A stretch of DNA of 64,000 nucleotides from Abelmoschus esculentus (taxonomy: Eukaryota > Streptophyta > Magnoliopsida > Malvales > Malvaceae), in contig JAUCBN010000055.1 in NCBI GenBank assembly GCA_035048815.1, forward strand, positions 2,239,501 to 2,303,500, written 5' to 3'. Below are positions 1-10,724 of this stretch, piece by piece. The stretch's first letter is position 1. Each line of letters opens with the position of its first letter. The notes under the pieces were generated by a model. The model ran no database searches. It saw only the letters and a program-made list of their open reading frames with translations, and was not told the origin of the DNA. A program made the position numbers and the translations under genes.

Positions 1-159
1 ATTAAAATAGGTTCTTAATATAATTTTTATTAAAATAAATGCCTAATTTTTTCTTATAAGTAATTTATATTTCTTATAAGATGTAAAATTATTTATTTTA
101 ATCTATTAAATTATTTATTATAATTGATTAATAATTTATTTAAATTTTATTAGTAGCTG

Positions 160-452
160 AAATTATGAGAAAAAAATATTTTTTAACAACACTAAAATAA
201 AAAAATAATTAAAATTTATATAATTTTATATTAATATTTTCAATTCTTTTTCGATACAATTATAAATGTAATAGGAATAAAAGAATTTTTGTATATATTC
301 TCATGTGAACCGGCGGCATGTCCTTGCAAGTGAATCGATTTGTCCTATTGATGATTGTTGTGGAAAATATAAAAAATATTAATATAAAATTATATAAATT
401 TTAATTATTTTTTATTTTAGTGTTGTTAAAAAATAATTTTTTCTCATAATTT
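160..452. repeat. Palindromic AT-rich element with about 80-bp inverted arms
   Basis: The left arm at about 160-241 is the near-perfect reverse complement of about 371-452. Both arms include the string AGTGTTGTTAAAAAATA or its complement. The roughly 130-bp centre is less AT-rich. This looks like a foldback or MITE-type element. No target-site duplication was resolved. Confidence 0.6.
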
Positions 453-560
453 AAAAGGTTAAATGATTAATTTAAGATATAACTAATTTTAGGTACTTAT
501 TTATAAATTAAACAATTTTCTTCTAACACTGTTACCTTAAAACACTAAGGGAATAAAACT

Positions 561-705
561 TTAGGCACCTATTTCAGTCAAAAAATACATTAGGTACCTA
601 TCTCAGAAAAAAAATATAGTTTAGGCACTTATTTTAGCAAAAAAAAAAAATATTAGATACCTATTTTAGAAAAGATGTATACTTTGGGCACCTATTTCAG
701 AAAAT
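561..705. repeat. Degenerate tandem array, unit about 30 bp
   Basis: About five imperfect copies of a unit built on TTTAGGCACCTATTTCAG followed by an A-rich spacer lie head to tail. Copies differ by substitutions and spacer length. No function is implied. Confidence 0.65.
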
Positions 706-1408
706 ATTGAGATTTTAGATTAAAAAAAATGACAGGGTGAGAAAAAAAAACCTCCCTTTTATCGTCTTGTGTATAATTCTTTAAATATAAAAAAATATAT
801 AATTAATTATATTTGAACATTTTACGGGCTTTCAATTTAAAGGTTTGAAAATTGGTTTTAATTTATTACATAAACATAGGAAATAGGAATTATTAAATTA
901 TTATTTTTTTCATCAATAAAAGACCATATTTTGATTATAATATGATTTTTTTATAATTATAGTTGAAAATTTTAAATAATAGAAATATTTGGGTTTAATT
1001 TAATCCAAAAGTTTCATGCTTTTTAGAGAGACCACTTGTCATTATCATCTAAATAATTAATATTATTTTAATAAATTCAACATGTTTTTAATCATATATT
1101 ACACTATTATATTTACATTATATATATTGCAAAAATAAGATTTTAATGGTTGAAAGAAAATTAAAAAAAAATAATTTTTTTAATGAGAAACGTGTTGAAA
1201 GGACATGAGTGGAGAAACCAGCTAACACCAAAGCCATTTATTTGGTCCTACTAAAAACTTTTGCTTCAATGGAATAAATACACAAATAAGATAAAAATAT
1301 AATATAATTAATTGATATAATACGTTTAAGGATAATATTTTAATATATAAATTTGTATAAAGTTTAAATAAGTATTTTAATTATAAAATTTACTGTTTAT
1401 GAATATAA

Positions 1409-1596
1409 TTTAGGGTTTTTAGATTAAATTTTAGAGTGTCGTATCAAAATATAATTTTATATTTAAATATAATTAATATGTCATATTAGATATACATATA
1501 AGATAAATTTAGGGTTTTTAAATTAAGTTTTAGAGTGTCATATCAAAATATAATTCTATATTTAAATATAATTAATATGTCATATTAGATATACAT
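1409..1596. repeat. 99-bp tandem duplication
   Basis: The block beginning TTTAGGGTTTTTAGATTAAA near 1410 is repeated 99 bases later with a few substitutions. Both copies end near ATGTCATATTAGATATACAT. It is a local duplication in non-coding DNA. Confidence 0.75.
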
Positions 1597-2350
1597 GTAT
1601 GTATCTTATTTATATTTGTGTTTAAAAGGCTTATAAATTATATATATATATTTTAATTCTGTAAGACTTTATTTTGATTAATTCGAACGGATCTATCATA
1701 CATATAACTATTCAAAGACTGATTGATTTCTTCTCATTTTTGAACAATGTTTTATTATTTTTATTAATTCATTGTTCAAATTTTTATTAATTCATTGTTC
1801 AAAGATAGGTTGAAAGAAACCGATCTTCTAAATTTAACAGTAAATCTATAAAAAAATAATAAGGTAAAAACAATATTTTTTAATTAAAATTTTCGGTCAC
1901 AATATTTCTATAATTTTTTTATCTGTATATATTATTTTTTTTCTTCTTAAAATAAAGTACTTTTAAAGTTGAGTTGTAAAGTGAAAGTGGATTGGATGAT
2001 GGAGAAGATTGCCTAGCGTTTTGATCGTACGGACATCTATTACTGCTATGTTTTTTTTTTTTGCCAGAAAATAAGAAAAAAGGTCAGTCCAATTATTTAA
2101 AAATGAGTCCATCACTTTTATGTACAGAAGAGCATTTTTAAAAGTTATTAAATATAATAATATTTTTATTTTAAATTTCTATGGGTTCAGCTCCTAAAAT
2201 TTTATATATAGCCTAGTGATATTTGAAAAATTAATTATTATTAGAAAAATAATTTAGGGCTAAATCCATAATTTATAAATAATACATGGAGTAATGATAG
2301 AATTTGACCTTATATTTTAATTACTTAACAAATTATATATATATATATAT

Positions 2351-2511
2351 TTTAATCAACTACGGTGATTACAGTAATATCTGTTTTAAAATATACTATC
2401 AATCATTAGATATTGATCACTTACTCACTGTGTTAATATTATTGATGTTCGAACCCGTAACCTTCAGAAATAATAATTATTACCTTAATCATTGAAGTAA
2501 GATGATTCGTA
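2351..2511 (-). mobile_element. SINE-like element, copy A
   Basis: Read on the minus strand it has a tRNA-like head: an A-box-like CTTCAATGATTAAGG, then a B-box-like GGGTTCGAACATC about 35 bases on. An AT-rich body follows, ending GTTGATTAAAA next to an AT run. Four relatives occur in this window (17771-17910, 49893-50053, 53118-53273, 58438-58590). The class call rests on the pol III box pattern and the shared body and is inference. Confidence 0.55.
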
Positions 2512-2741
2512 ATTAACTATTGAGTTGAAATGATACATTATTGTTTTGACATGAAAAAATATGAGTTTGAATGTTTAATATTTTTAATTTATGAAAAAAA
2601 TTAAATAAATAATTTATATCCACATAATATAAAAAGAAAAAATAATTAAATACTTATCATTTATTTATTAATTTTATTAAACATGTTTATATAATTAATT
2701 AATAATTATAATACGATATCTTAAAAGTAATTCTCAACTCC

Positions 2742-2748
2742 TATATAA
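2742..2748 (+). promoter_or_regulatory. TATA box of the MIZ1-like gene
   Basis: TATATAA lies 65 bases upstream of the GTCCT-context ATG at 2813. It is followed by a pyrimidine-rich CTCACTCCTCTCC that suits a plant transcription start near 2770. Spacing is typical, but the start site is not proven. Confidence 0.6.
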
Positions 2749-2812
2749 TCCTCACTCCTCTCCAACAACTCATAAACCAAGCTTTCCATTTTTTTACCCA
2801 AGGCAAATCGAC

Positions 2813-3487
2813 ATGTCCTACCCAACAATTAGCGCCACCGCAACCCACTTAACAACAGGCGGCGTCACCTCAGTTGACTGTCAGAAACAAGTCCGATCAT
2901 GGCGGCTCCTCCGCTCCATCATGGCACTCCTCATCCCCACCTGCAACCGCGACATCATCCAAAACCCACAAATTAAACACCATCATTTGTACACTTCAGA
3001 TTCCAGTGTTATCACAGGCACCATCTTCGGTTACCGGAGGGAAAAAGTCAGGTTCTGCATCCAAGCAAACTCAAAGTCCACCAACCCGATTCTCCTACTA
3101 GAATTCACAGTCCCTACCCCGGTTTTGGCTCGAGAAATGCAAGGCGGTATCCTTCGGATCACGCTCGACTGCACCACCGAGTCCAAGTCTGGTTCGTCGA
3201 TGCAGCCGGCGTGGACTATGTACTGCAACGGAAGGAAAGTCGGGTATGCGGTTAAACGCCGGCCTTCGAAAGCCGATACCGATGCTTTAAGGCTAATGAG
3301 TTCGGTCGTCATTGGGGCCGGAATGATTAGTGGGAAAGAACTTGATAATGAAGATGATGAACTTATGTACTTGAGGGCTAACTTTCAGAGAATCCGTAGC
3401 TCCACAGAGTCTGAATCTTTCCATTTGATTGATCCCGAAGGGAATGTTGGTCAAGAACTTAGTATCTTCTTTTTCCGTTCCCGATGA
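2813..3487 (+). CDS. MIZU-KUSSEI 1-like protein (DUF617)
   Basis: A single-exon gene for 224 residues. The C-terminal two thirds (about residues 66-222) carry the plant-specific MIZ1 (DUF617) domain. Visible landmarks are GTIFGYRREKV, a MYCNGRKVGYAVKR block and the terminal LSIFFFRSR. Family knowledge: Arabidopsis MIZ1 is needed for root hydrotropism and acts at the endoplasmic reticulum membrane; most paralogues have no assigned role. The N-terminus is short, without a clear signal peptide, and contains a basic VRSWRLLRS segment. The ATG is the first in the message and sits 65 bases below a TATA box. A second MIZ1-like gene lies at 24267-25034 on the other strand and is clearly diverged. Intron-free structure is usual for this family. 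Specific function within the family is not known. Confidence 0.93.
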   Translation: MSYPTISATATHLTTGGVTSVDCQKQVRSWRLLRSIMALLIPTCNRDIIQNPQIKHHHLYTSDSSVITGTIFGYRREKVRFCIQANSKSTNPILLLEFTVPTPVLAREMQGGILRITLDCTTESKSGSSMQPAWTMYCNGRKVGYAVKRRPSKADTDALRLMSSVVIGAGMISGKELDNEDDELMYLRANFQRIRSSTESESFHLIDPEGNVGQELSIFFFRSR

Positions 3488-4582
3488 TCTCGGATATTAC
3501 GATTGCAGACATAACGATTTTTATTTCGTAAGATCTGATTGGTGTTTCGAAATGTTTTTTTAGCCACGCACCCCATTTTTTGAGCTGTGCTCATCAGCAT
3601 AGCTTTAACAGCGTGGTTAAAGAGCTAGATTTCCTTATTTAAGGTTACTAATTTTGCCTTGTTTTACCTTAAATATTGTAATATTTTGATTTGTGTGAAC
3701 GTAAACTTTTCGAAAGTGTTAATTAAGCACAACATTGGGAAAACATGTCCCCATACATGTCTGAAAATCCGACCATTCAATATCCTACACGTCACCGGGA
3801 CGAAAAAAACGAATAATCTATTATTAATATAAAGAATACAAAAATATAAATACACGATAATAATCTACTATTAATGGAGAATACATCAGAACCGGTCTGG
3901 TCGTCTCCGATGTACTCTCCCTTTGCATGTTCCTTTACTGCTCTAATGCTCCTTTACTTCCTCCGTTAAAATCATGTCTAAAATAATCATTTTATTATTA
4001 AATTAATCTCATATTTAAAGTGTTTTTACAATTATATAAATTTTAATATATAAATAATTTGTATCATGTTGGGATGGAAAAGCTCCATGCTTAAACATGA
4101 TGGGCAATGACAGATATGGCGAAATCAAATATCGACAATCACATCCGATGTATATTTAGACATGAGTATACGGATATAATTCTTAAAATATATGAAAAAA
4201 ATTGTACTAGACCCGTATATACTCGTATATGAACTCGGTTTTAGTCCGAATATAGAACACTGCCATTGTTTTGACAGGATTGAATACATTGTTTTTAGGC
4301 GTCCAAATTTGTCAAAATGAAGTATCAAAGAGTATAAACATAAGGAGAAATGAACAAGACTGGAAAAATCTGTACACGATCGTCCTCGGCACATCCGAGT
4401 CTCGAGCGATTCCGTCCGTCATGATATTCTGCAGTTGCACTGATTGAACCATACCAATGCAAGTAAAAGCCATATTATGCTGTTGAAATTGTTCTTCTGT
4501 GAATTACCTGCATGAGTGTATGTCAAATGCAGTTCAGAAACGGAAACGAACTCGGGTACGGGTGTCGGATACGGAGCTTTAC
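3488..4582. other. Convergent 3' flank between MIZ1-like and GH5 genes
   Basis: This holds the 3' untranslated regions of two convergent genes. A plausible poly(A) region for the MIZ1-like gene lies around 3640-3690. Around 4470-4580 there is sequence with ACGGGTGTCGGATACGG, a motif type that recurs in the TGA gene introns. No further gene was found. Confidence 0.6.
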
Positions 4583-6881
4583 TTAATTGAAACCGGGTTT
4601 AGAATATTTACTGAATGGAAGATAGTTGTTCTTAATGTTCCATTCAAAATCCCAGTGCTCTCTGTCATTTTTGAGAGTCCAATAAGTCCAGCCAAAGGAA
4701 GCTGCATTATACACCTCTAGTTGAGCCTTTCCAAAGTCTTGATACTCTGATTGTGTCCCATTTGTAACATTCCACTCATTCACCCACTCGCCTGAATCGG
4801 AACCCGAACAAAAACGCATATACCACATCAGAAATCACGGCAAAACGAAGCTTACGGAATCGTAAAACATGATCTAAGTTGATAGAGTTACCAATTAAAA
4901 CAAGTGGACCGTCTGCAGCATTCAAGGCTTGTACCTGAGGTTCTCTGTTCTTGTATATGAACTGGATATTATCGATCGCGCTCAAGGTGACGAAATACGG
5001 GTCGAAGAGGTTGTAGTAATGCAAATCCACCACTACATTGTGGGAACCTATATCAGCTTTATAAAGTTCAATCGGATCTGCATTGCCAATTCTCTGGCAA
5101 ACGATCACGTACGCTGATGGTGAGTGTTTCCGCACGATTTCGTACCCTTGTTTGTAATACGGAACTAAAATATCCAATGAAACTGATGATGCAGATGGCT
5201 CGTTTAATAGCTCAATTCCGAGTAAGGCCGGATGATTTGCATACCTGCAACAAACCAGATGGTTCAATGGGATTTAACTTAATGTTGTCACAAATCTGCA
5301 GACACCAGCTGATGACTTGTTGGGAGTTACCTGGAAGCTAGAAAATTTATGACATGCAATGTCTGCGAAATCGATTCCGATGTAGTCCAGCCTATCGTGC
5401 CATCTCGACTAGCACTATGTTCCATTCCGTTTTGGGAGCCAGGTGCCGCATGAAGGTCGATTATGCACTTTATCTTATTGGCCCTGCATCGAAATTTCGA
5501 CATACTTATCAAGTGTAATAAAGATTCAAATCATAGCATCACAACAAAGAGAGGTGAAATAAGGATTTACTGTGCCCATGAGAATGCATTATCAAGAGCT
5601 GCTAATGTTCCTCCGATAAACGGGGCGGGAGGATTCGGATCATACGCAATCCACCAGCAAACCGGAATCCGTACAGTATTTATTCCATTTCTATGTAAAA
5701 ACTCGAAATCTGCTGCATCGATAAAAGTTCTTCTATGTGTCTGCAGTTTCATTGAACAACAAGTGTAAACTCAAGAACAACAATGAAACAGATTACAGAA
5801 GTGATTACGGTACCTCGAGAACCTCTTTCGCCTTGCTATATCCATATCCATTGGCAAGCTGATAATCTCCCTGCAAGGTATTTGCTACAATCGACATTTC
5901 GAACGTTGCTGCATTATCATCCCACCCCGGACTTTCCGGGTAATCCGCCGTCAGCTGATTATCTATGGTAGCCTAAAATATAACAAAAACAACACATTTA
6001 CATCAACTTCTACTACTTCAAATGCCATAGACCAACTCAAACATGAAGAGTTTGAGCACAATACCTGCAGATAGGCTCCACCCTTTGTTTTAATATGAAC
6101 TCGACCATTGTTATTTCTTTCAATCTGAAATGTTTCAGTCGAGGAAGCCGATTTTGCAGTCGCGGATACCGTGCATCCGTTACCGTAACATGTTAGAAAT
6201 TGGCCTTGTGTGGTCCGAAATTGAAATTCGGATTCAGTAACTCTCCACAACTGCATTACAAGCATGCTGTTAGACAACAAATTTTGCTGCAGAACAAGAA
6301 CTAAACGCCGATAGTTCTTAGATGAGCGCCGAGCGGGATCATGTAATAATTTCTAGCCCGGCATCTTACGGTAAAAGTTTCCCATGAAGATGCAGAATCT
6401 CTGTTAACTGAAATGTCCATTCCACCTCCATTTTCAGCACAAACATATTTCTGCAATTTCACTGACTTGAAACTAACTTGTGTTCCATCCTGCATTGTTC
6501 AATGTCCATAAAAACATATTATCAGATTATTTATTGAAAAAAGAATTGAAAAAAAAAATAATATTTTTATATATAAAAATACTCACAAGCATGTCTGCAT
6601 TTGGAATACCTTCAAAAAGAGAAGGCTTAATCCAACCTTCTATAACCAACCACCCTCCTAGGTTCACCCCTCGTACTTTAGAATCTTCATCCAACCCTTC
6701 CACTTATCAAATAAAAACAAAAATTTTGAACAATTTACTGTTTGTTTCTCAAGAAACCAAAAGAAAATATCCAAGGAAAATCAAGAGAAGCTTTCTGAAG
6801 CAAACCTGAAAATGCTACAGAAAAGATTAGCCAGCAAAAGAGTGAAAATGCAAACACCCATTTGCTAAAAACAAGTTCCAT
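4583..6881 (-). CDS. Secreted GH5 beta-glucanase-like protein with fascin-like domain
   Basis: Nine exons (minus): 6806-6881, 6587-6702, 6370-6489, 6065-6250, 5814-5972, 5571-5740, 5331-5483, 4892-5244, 4583-4791. Every junction is GT-AG and the sum is 1,542 nt, or 513 residues. Residues 1-25 form a hydrophobic signal peptide. About 65-190 is a fascin-like beta-trefoil region (KYVCAENGGG, ETFTLWRV). The rest is a glycoside hydrolase family 5 catalytic domain with NTVRIPVCWW, DLHAAPGSQNG, the acid/base glutamate in ELLNEP (E342) and the nucleophile in GEWVNEW (E446). Family knowledge: plant GH5 enzymes with a fascin-like domain include a rice stress-induced beta-glucosidase/exoglucanase; databases call them probable glucan 1,3-beta-glucosidases. 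It is expected in the wall or apoplast. No damage is visible. Substrate is inferred. Confidence 0.93.
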
Positions 6882-8107
6882 GAAGAATGCAGCCCTTCAA
6901 AACTGCATCAAACAAGAAAGAAAATAAAGGAAACAAGAAGAGAGGTTTCCCGGGAAAAGAAAAAGGAAAATCCATTTGGGAAGAGAGAATATTTTTGTAA
7001 TCCCTTTCTTATGAATCAATCTATACCAAATTAAACCTCGTAAACAATCATTAATAATATTTAATTCTTAAAGTTGGGTTTTTGCATTAACATATAGCAA
7101 AGAAAATCATTAAAAATCCAAACTTTCAACCAAGGTGAAGATAGAAAAGAAGAAGCCAGTTGAAAATATTGAGCAAAAGAAGAAGAAAAGAACATTCTTT
7201 AGCAAAGGAATAATGAGCAAAGAGGGAACCTGAAAGAATTTTAATGTACTAAAACACAAAAAAAGTTATATCTTTGCTTAAAGCTTTGTTTTTTAGGAAA
7301 ATTGGTTAAAAGAATGGCTTTTAAACGTAGTTTGGAAGCCAAAAAAACACGTTAAAATCATATCTTTACTATGCAATATTTTGGCAGTTAATTGATACTA
7401 GAACTTACTGAAAACTGACAACCATGTACTTAACTGTTACTTCACTAGATTTTTTTAGATAAATAAAATATTTTTTATTTAACTAAATTTTTATTTTTTT
7501 GGAAAATTCTTGTGGATATTATAGATGGGAAAATTATTTCCCTTATTATTGATGTGAGAAAATTATTTCTTGAAATATTGTGAAATGAATAGTGAATCTA
7601 AAGATAGGTCCAAAAGACACCGTCTTTGAACAATGTTTTTAAGAAAAAAATAAATCTGAGCCTCTTTAGTCGGAGCCTAAAGGCTTTGTCTTCCAACAGT
7701 ATCATACACACTGTTCAAAGACAGAGCCAAAAAACTCACCTTCACCATCTAAGAATTCAAAATACTGTTCAAAGACGACGTCTCTTGGACCCATCTTTGA
7801 TTTCACTATTCATTTCACAATATTTTGAGAAATAATTTTCCTACCTCGGAAATAATTTTCCCATCCACAAATAAGTGTAATTTTTTAATTTTTTTTTGAC
7901 AGCTCAAAGAATTTTTTGTTATTAACTGCAGAGTTTATAATGGCATCTGTATCAGAGATGCAAGCAACACTAGTAGCTGCGAAAAAGTTTAAAATCACCG
8001 ATATTGGCCACCGGATCGAACCTGTTAACGATTTGTATGTGCATAAACTCTTAAATATGTACATATTTACATGGATGATGGTCGAAATGTAAGCAATAGT
8101 TTCAACA
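6882..8107. other. Upstream region of the GH5 gene
   Basis: The GH5 5' untranslated region probably occupies roughly 6882-7000 (A-rich on this strand, so T-rich in the transcript sense). No convincing TATA box was picked. The rest holds a 342-bp inverted-repeat element (7524-7865) and, at 7920-8107, what may be the 3' flank of the RBR fragment. No gene was found. Confidence 0.5.
7524..7865. mobile_element. MITE-like element with about 100-bp terminal inverted repeats
   Basis: The left end GATGGGAAAATTATTTCCC and the right end GGAAATAATTTTCCCATC are reverse complements. Pairing continues inward through GTGAAATGAATAGTGAA and on to GTCTTTGAACA. A third copy of TGTTCAAAGACAG lies in the middle. 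A target-site duplication could not be fixed because the flanks also share CTTGTGGAT. A transcript of it would fold into a long hairpin. Confidence 0.75.
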
Positions 8108-8800
8108 TTAGATGTTGGCCATGTGAACAGCTCTCAAATGGATATAACAATCATCGCTGCTGCTAAAGAACTCTATACATACCCAGCAAACATGCTTCCC
8201 GCACTTACATTCGACGTGGTTACACCCATCGATCTTCTCGATTGTATATCCGCATACAGGACAAGTTTTTACCTGATCTTTCCCCTTGCACCACTCTTTC
8301 AAAGACGAATCAGGGTCTTCCTTGAACTCTCGGTACTTATCACATGATAGATACGGATGATATTCCAGATGGCACCCAGTACAAGTCTCGGCATAACATG
8401 CTCCACAGACAAATGGCTCGCCGGAAGTGCCGGGATCAGAAACGTGATAAACAGAGGGGCAATCAGGAGAAGGGAAAAACCGATAGGCACCCCCATTGGA
8501 TGCAACAAATGCACCTAAAGAAGCTCTAAAGAGTTCCTCTAACTTCTCAGTTGACAGCAGAGACTTTAAATCAGTAAGCAAGATGGGAGCTTTACAATAT
8601 TGGTGAGCACAGCAAACAGGAAAACTATCCAAGTTTCTAATGGCGGATTCGCATTGCTCCACCAAACACAAATGACAAAAGAGATGTAAACATCCTTCGA
8701 GCTGATAGACATCTTCTACTTCACACAAGAAAATGGGGCACGTGACTTCACTATAAGATCTCTTGGCTAAATCTCTGCCTGTCTTAAGCTCGGTTAGGAA
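8108..8800 (-). pseudogene. Truncated DEAH11-type gene: RBR zinc-finger C-terminus
   Basis: An open minus-strand frame of about 220 residues ending at a stop at 8108. It matches the C-terminal RING1-IBR-RING2 module of plant DEAH11/DEAH12-type proteins (DEAH RNA helicase plus RBR fingers), whose C-terminus resembles HLRAVHMANI. Visible: first finger LEGCLHLFCHLCLVEQC, an IBR with FVCGACYAETCTGCHLEYH, and RING2 with CPVCGYTIEKIDGCNHVEC, including the cysteine that carries ubiquitin in RBR ligases. The helicase and RNA-binding parts, over 1,000 residues in full genes, are absent. No ATG fits an upstream start, and the frame closes with TAA near 8806. The first zinc ligand pair reads CPIFLC where relatives have CPICLC, so one cysteine is lost. 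I infer a non-functional 3' gene fragment. A short expressed RBR protein is the alternative. Confidence 0.75.
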
Positions 8801-8809
8801 ACAATGTTA

Positions 8810-9103
8810 TTTGGCTCAGTTCAGGTTTGAAGCTCGTCGAGCTCGTCAAGTTTGGCTTGACTCAACTCAAAATAAAAAGAATTGTTTAATTTATTTTAGT
8901 TAATTTATTTTTATTGCTTTTTTTTTTTTTACTAAAGAGATTACTTTTAGTGTATATATAGCATATATATAATATAATTATTTCGAACCTGTTTATAAGC
9001 TTATCGAGTCGAACTCGAATCCGAATCGAGCTCACTCGAATTAAAGTTTAAATGAGCGGAGCCCGAGTAACTCACGAACTGATCAGGTTGATTATCACCC
9101 TTA
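8810..9103. mobile_element. Remnant of the GAGC-rich hAT-like MITE family
   Basis: The right end TTGATTATCACCCTTA resembles the terminus of the element at 59105-59841. The inner sequence has the same GAGCTCGTCAAG and CGAGCCCGAGTAACTC style. The left end is unclear and abuts the broken edge of the RBR gene fragment. Confidence 0.5.
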
Positions 9104-10640
9104 AAAACAGTAGACTTTTAGAGTAGAGTGACAAAATGATGAATATTTCTTTGAAAACAACACATCAATGTTTCTTCAACACAAGGTATGGGGATAAAGG
9201 ATCAGCTTGTAGCAAAAACATCATCTGGTATCAAGATAAATTTGTATCGACTTTAATCGGATTAAAAATATTTCAGTTAAGATTCGTAACTCGAATGTTA
9301 AAAAAATCGAACATGATCAGTTTAAGTGAAAGATAACGATTTGTTAACAAGAATGATTAAAAAAACAATAATGTTTAACGAAGGTATACAAGTTATTTGA
9401 AAGAAAAATAACTAAATTGATGTACTTTTTTAAATATGAAGAGTGACCTAATCATAAATTTTATTTATAATTAAGTGACCCAAATATAACTTTTAATAAT
9501 TGAGTGATCTAAAGGTAACCTTACCCATTAATGAGTGATTCAAATATAATTTTTAATAATTAAGTGACCCTAATACTAATCTTATTTATAACTGAGTGAC
9601 CTGTTGTAATTTAACGAGAGAAGAACCTATTGCAGAAATCGGCGATTAATCGTACCATCCCTGAGTATGTTCGACCATGATATGCTGACGGCTGACGCTG
9701 ATAAAATCTCATAAACTGGGTATTGTAGGAGGTTATTTTAGAAATTTGAGCCGGCATGATTCATATGAAATTATTATTTAATAATTAAAATATTTCACCA
9801 AGATTTATTTATAAAAAATATTGGATTTTATAGAATTTTATATTAAATAAATTATTATTTTAAGATATTTCAATTAGATTAGGATACTTTCGAGAAAAGA
9901 CATTCTTTACTATCGATTTTTATTTAAATTTAATCGTATATATATATATTAATAATTAATTCTAATTTAAATAATTTTTTATATTTATTTAAGTTTCTGT
10001 TCACGTACACATATCAGATAAAATGATAGATCAAATTCACTTAAAATTTGATGAATTAATTATTAAAATTTTAAATTATTAAACTTTTTATTTTATAACT
10101 CAAATTTTATTTAAATATTTTTAGTAATGATTCAAATTTAAACAAATCGAGTATTTTTATATAAGTCAAGTTTTATTCCTCAAAATATGTATACTAAAAT
10201 TTGCATTTGCATTGAATTTTGATTTCATTTGCATTTTCTTGCTGATTGTACCTAACCCTAGTCAAATTCTAACCCAAACATGACCCATCTGCCCTTTTAT
10301 TTAAACATACGGGAAACTTGTCTCGGCCACCTGCCTTCGAATTCTTCCGGTTCATCTCTCTCCCTATCCCTTTCACCTGAAAAAAAGCTTCCTTTCACCC
10401 CCATAATTCTCTGTTCTTACTCCAATCTGATTATAATGTCAAAGAAATAAAAAAAGAATCTTTTTATAGTTCTGTTTTTTTCCTGTTATGTTGTTTGATG
10501 GGAACTGTGTTAAAGAAGAACATAAATGGTGGAGAAATTAAGACAGGACAGTGGCTATTGTTCTGTAGTTGTAAAATGTTACAACTTTCTGCAATTTGGT
10601 TCTTGTTTCAGTTTCATTCTTAGTTGAATCTCTTTAGCAA
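9104..10640. other. Intergenic region and HD-Zip promoter
   Basis: At 9430-9610 there are imperfect repeats of a GAGTGACC-containing unit. From about 10290 the composition becomes less AT-rich and pyrimidine-rich, as expected of the promoter and 5' leader of the HD-Zip gene. TATTTAAA near 10299 is a possible TATA box. No other gene was seen. Confidence 0.5.
10488..10541 (+). other. Upstream ORF in the HD-Zip leader (17 codons)
   Basis: ATG at 10488 opens a 17-residue frame ending at TAA 10539-10541. A second ATG at 10498, in another frame, opens a frame of about 41 codons ending near 10622. Both lie before the main ATG at 10725, so they would be upstream ORFs if this part is retained in the mature leader. 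A 5' leader intron cannot be excluded. Confidence 0.4.
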
Positions 10641-10724
10641 CAACATCCGTTGCCAATTTTTAAAGAAAAAAAAAAGGATCAAACACCCAAAAATTTGTTA
10701 ATTTCATCAAGTTCATCATCAACC

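Larger units (their letters stand above)
1..2700. other. AT-rich gene-free left flank
   Basis: No coding region is supported here. The stretch is very AT-rich and holds a palindromic element, a short degenerate tandem array, a 99-bp tandem duplication and a SINE-like copy, each listed separately. The open reading frame at 2304-2495 lies inside simple AT sequence and the SINE-like copy and is not a gene. Confidence 0.7.
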
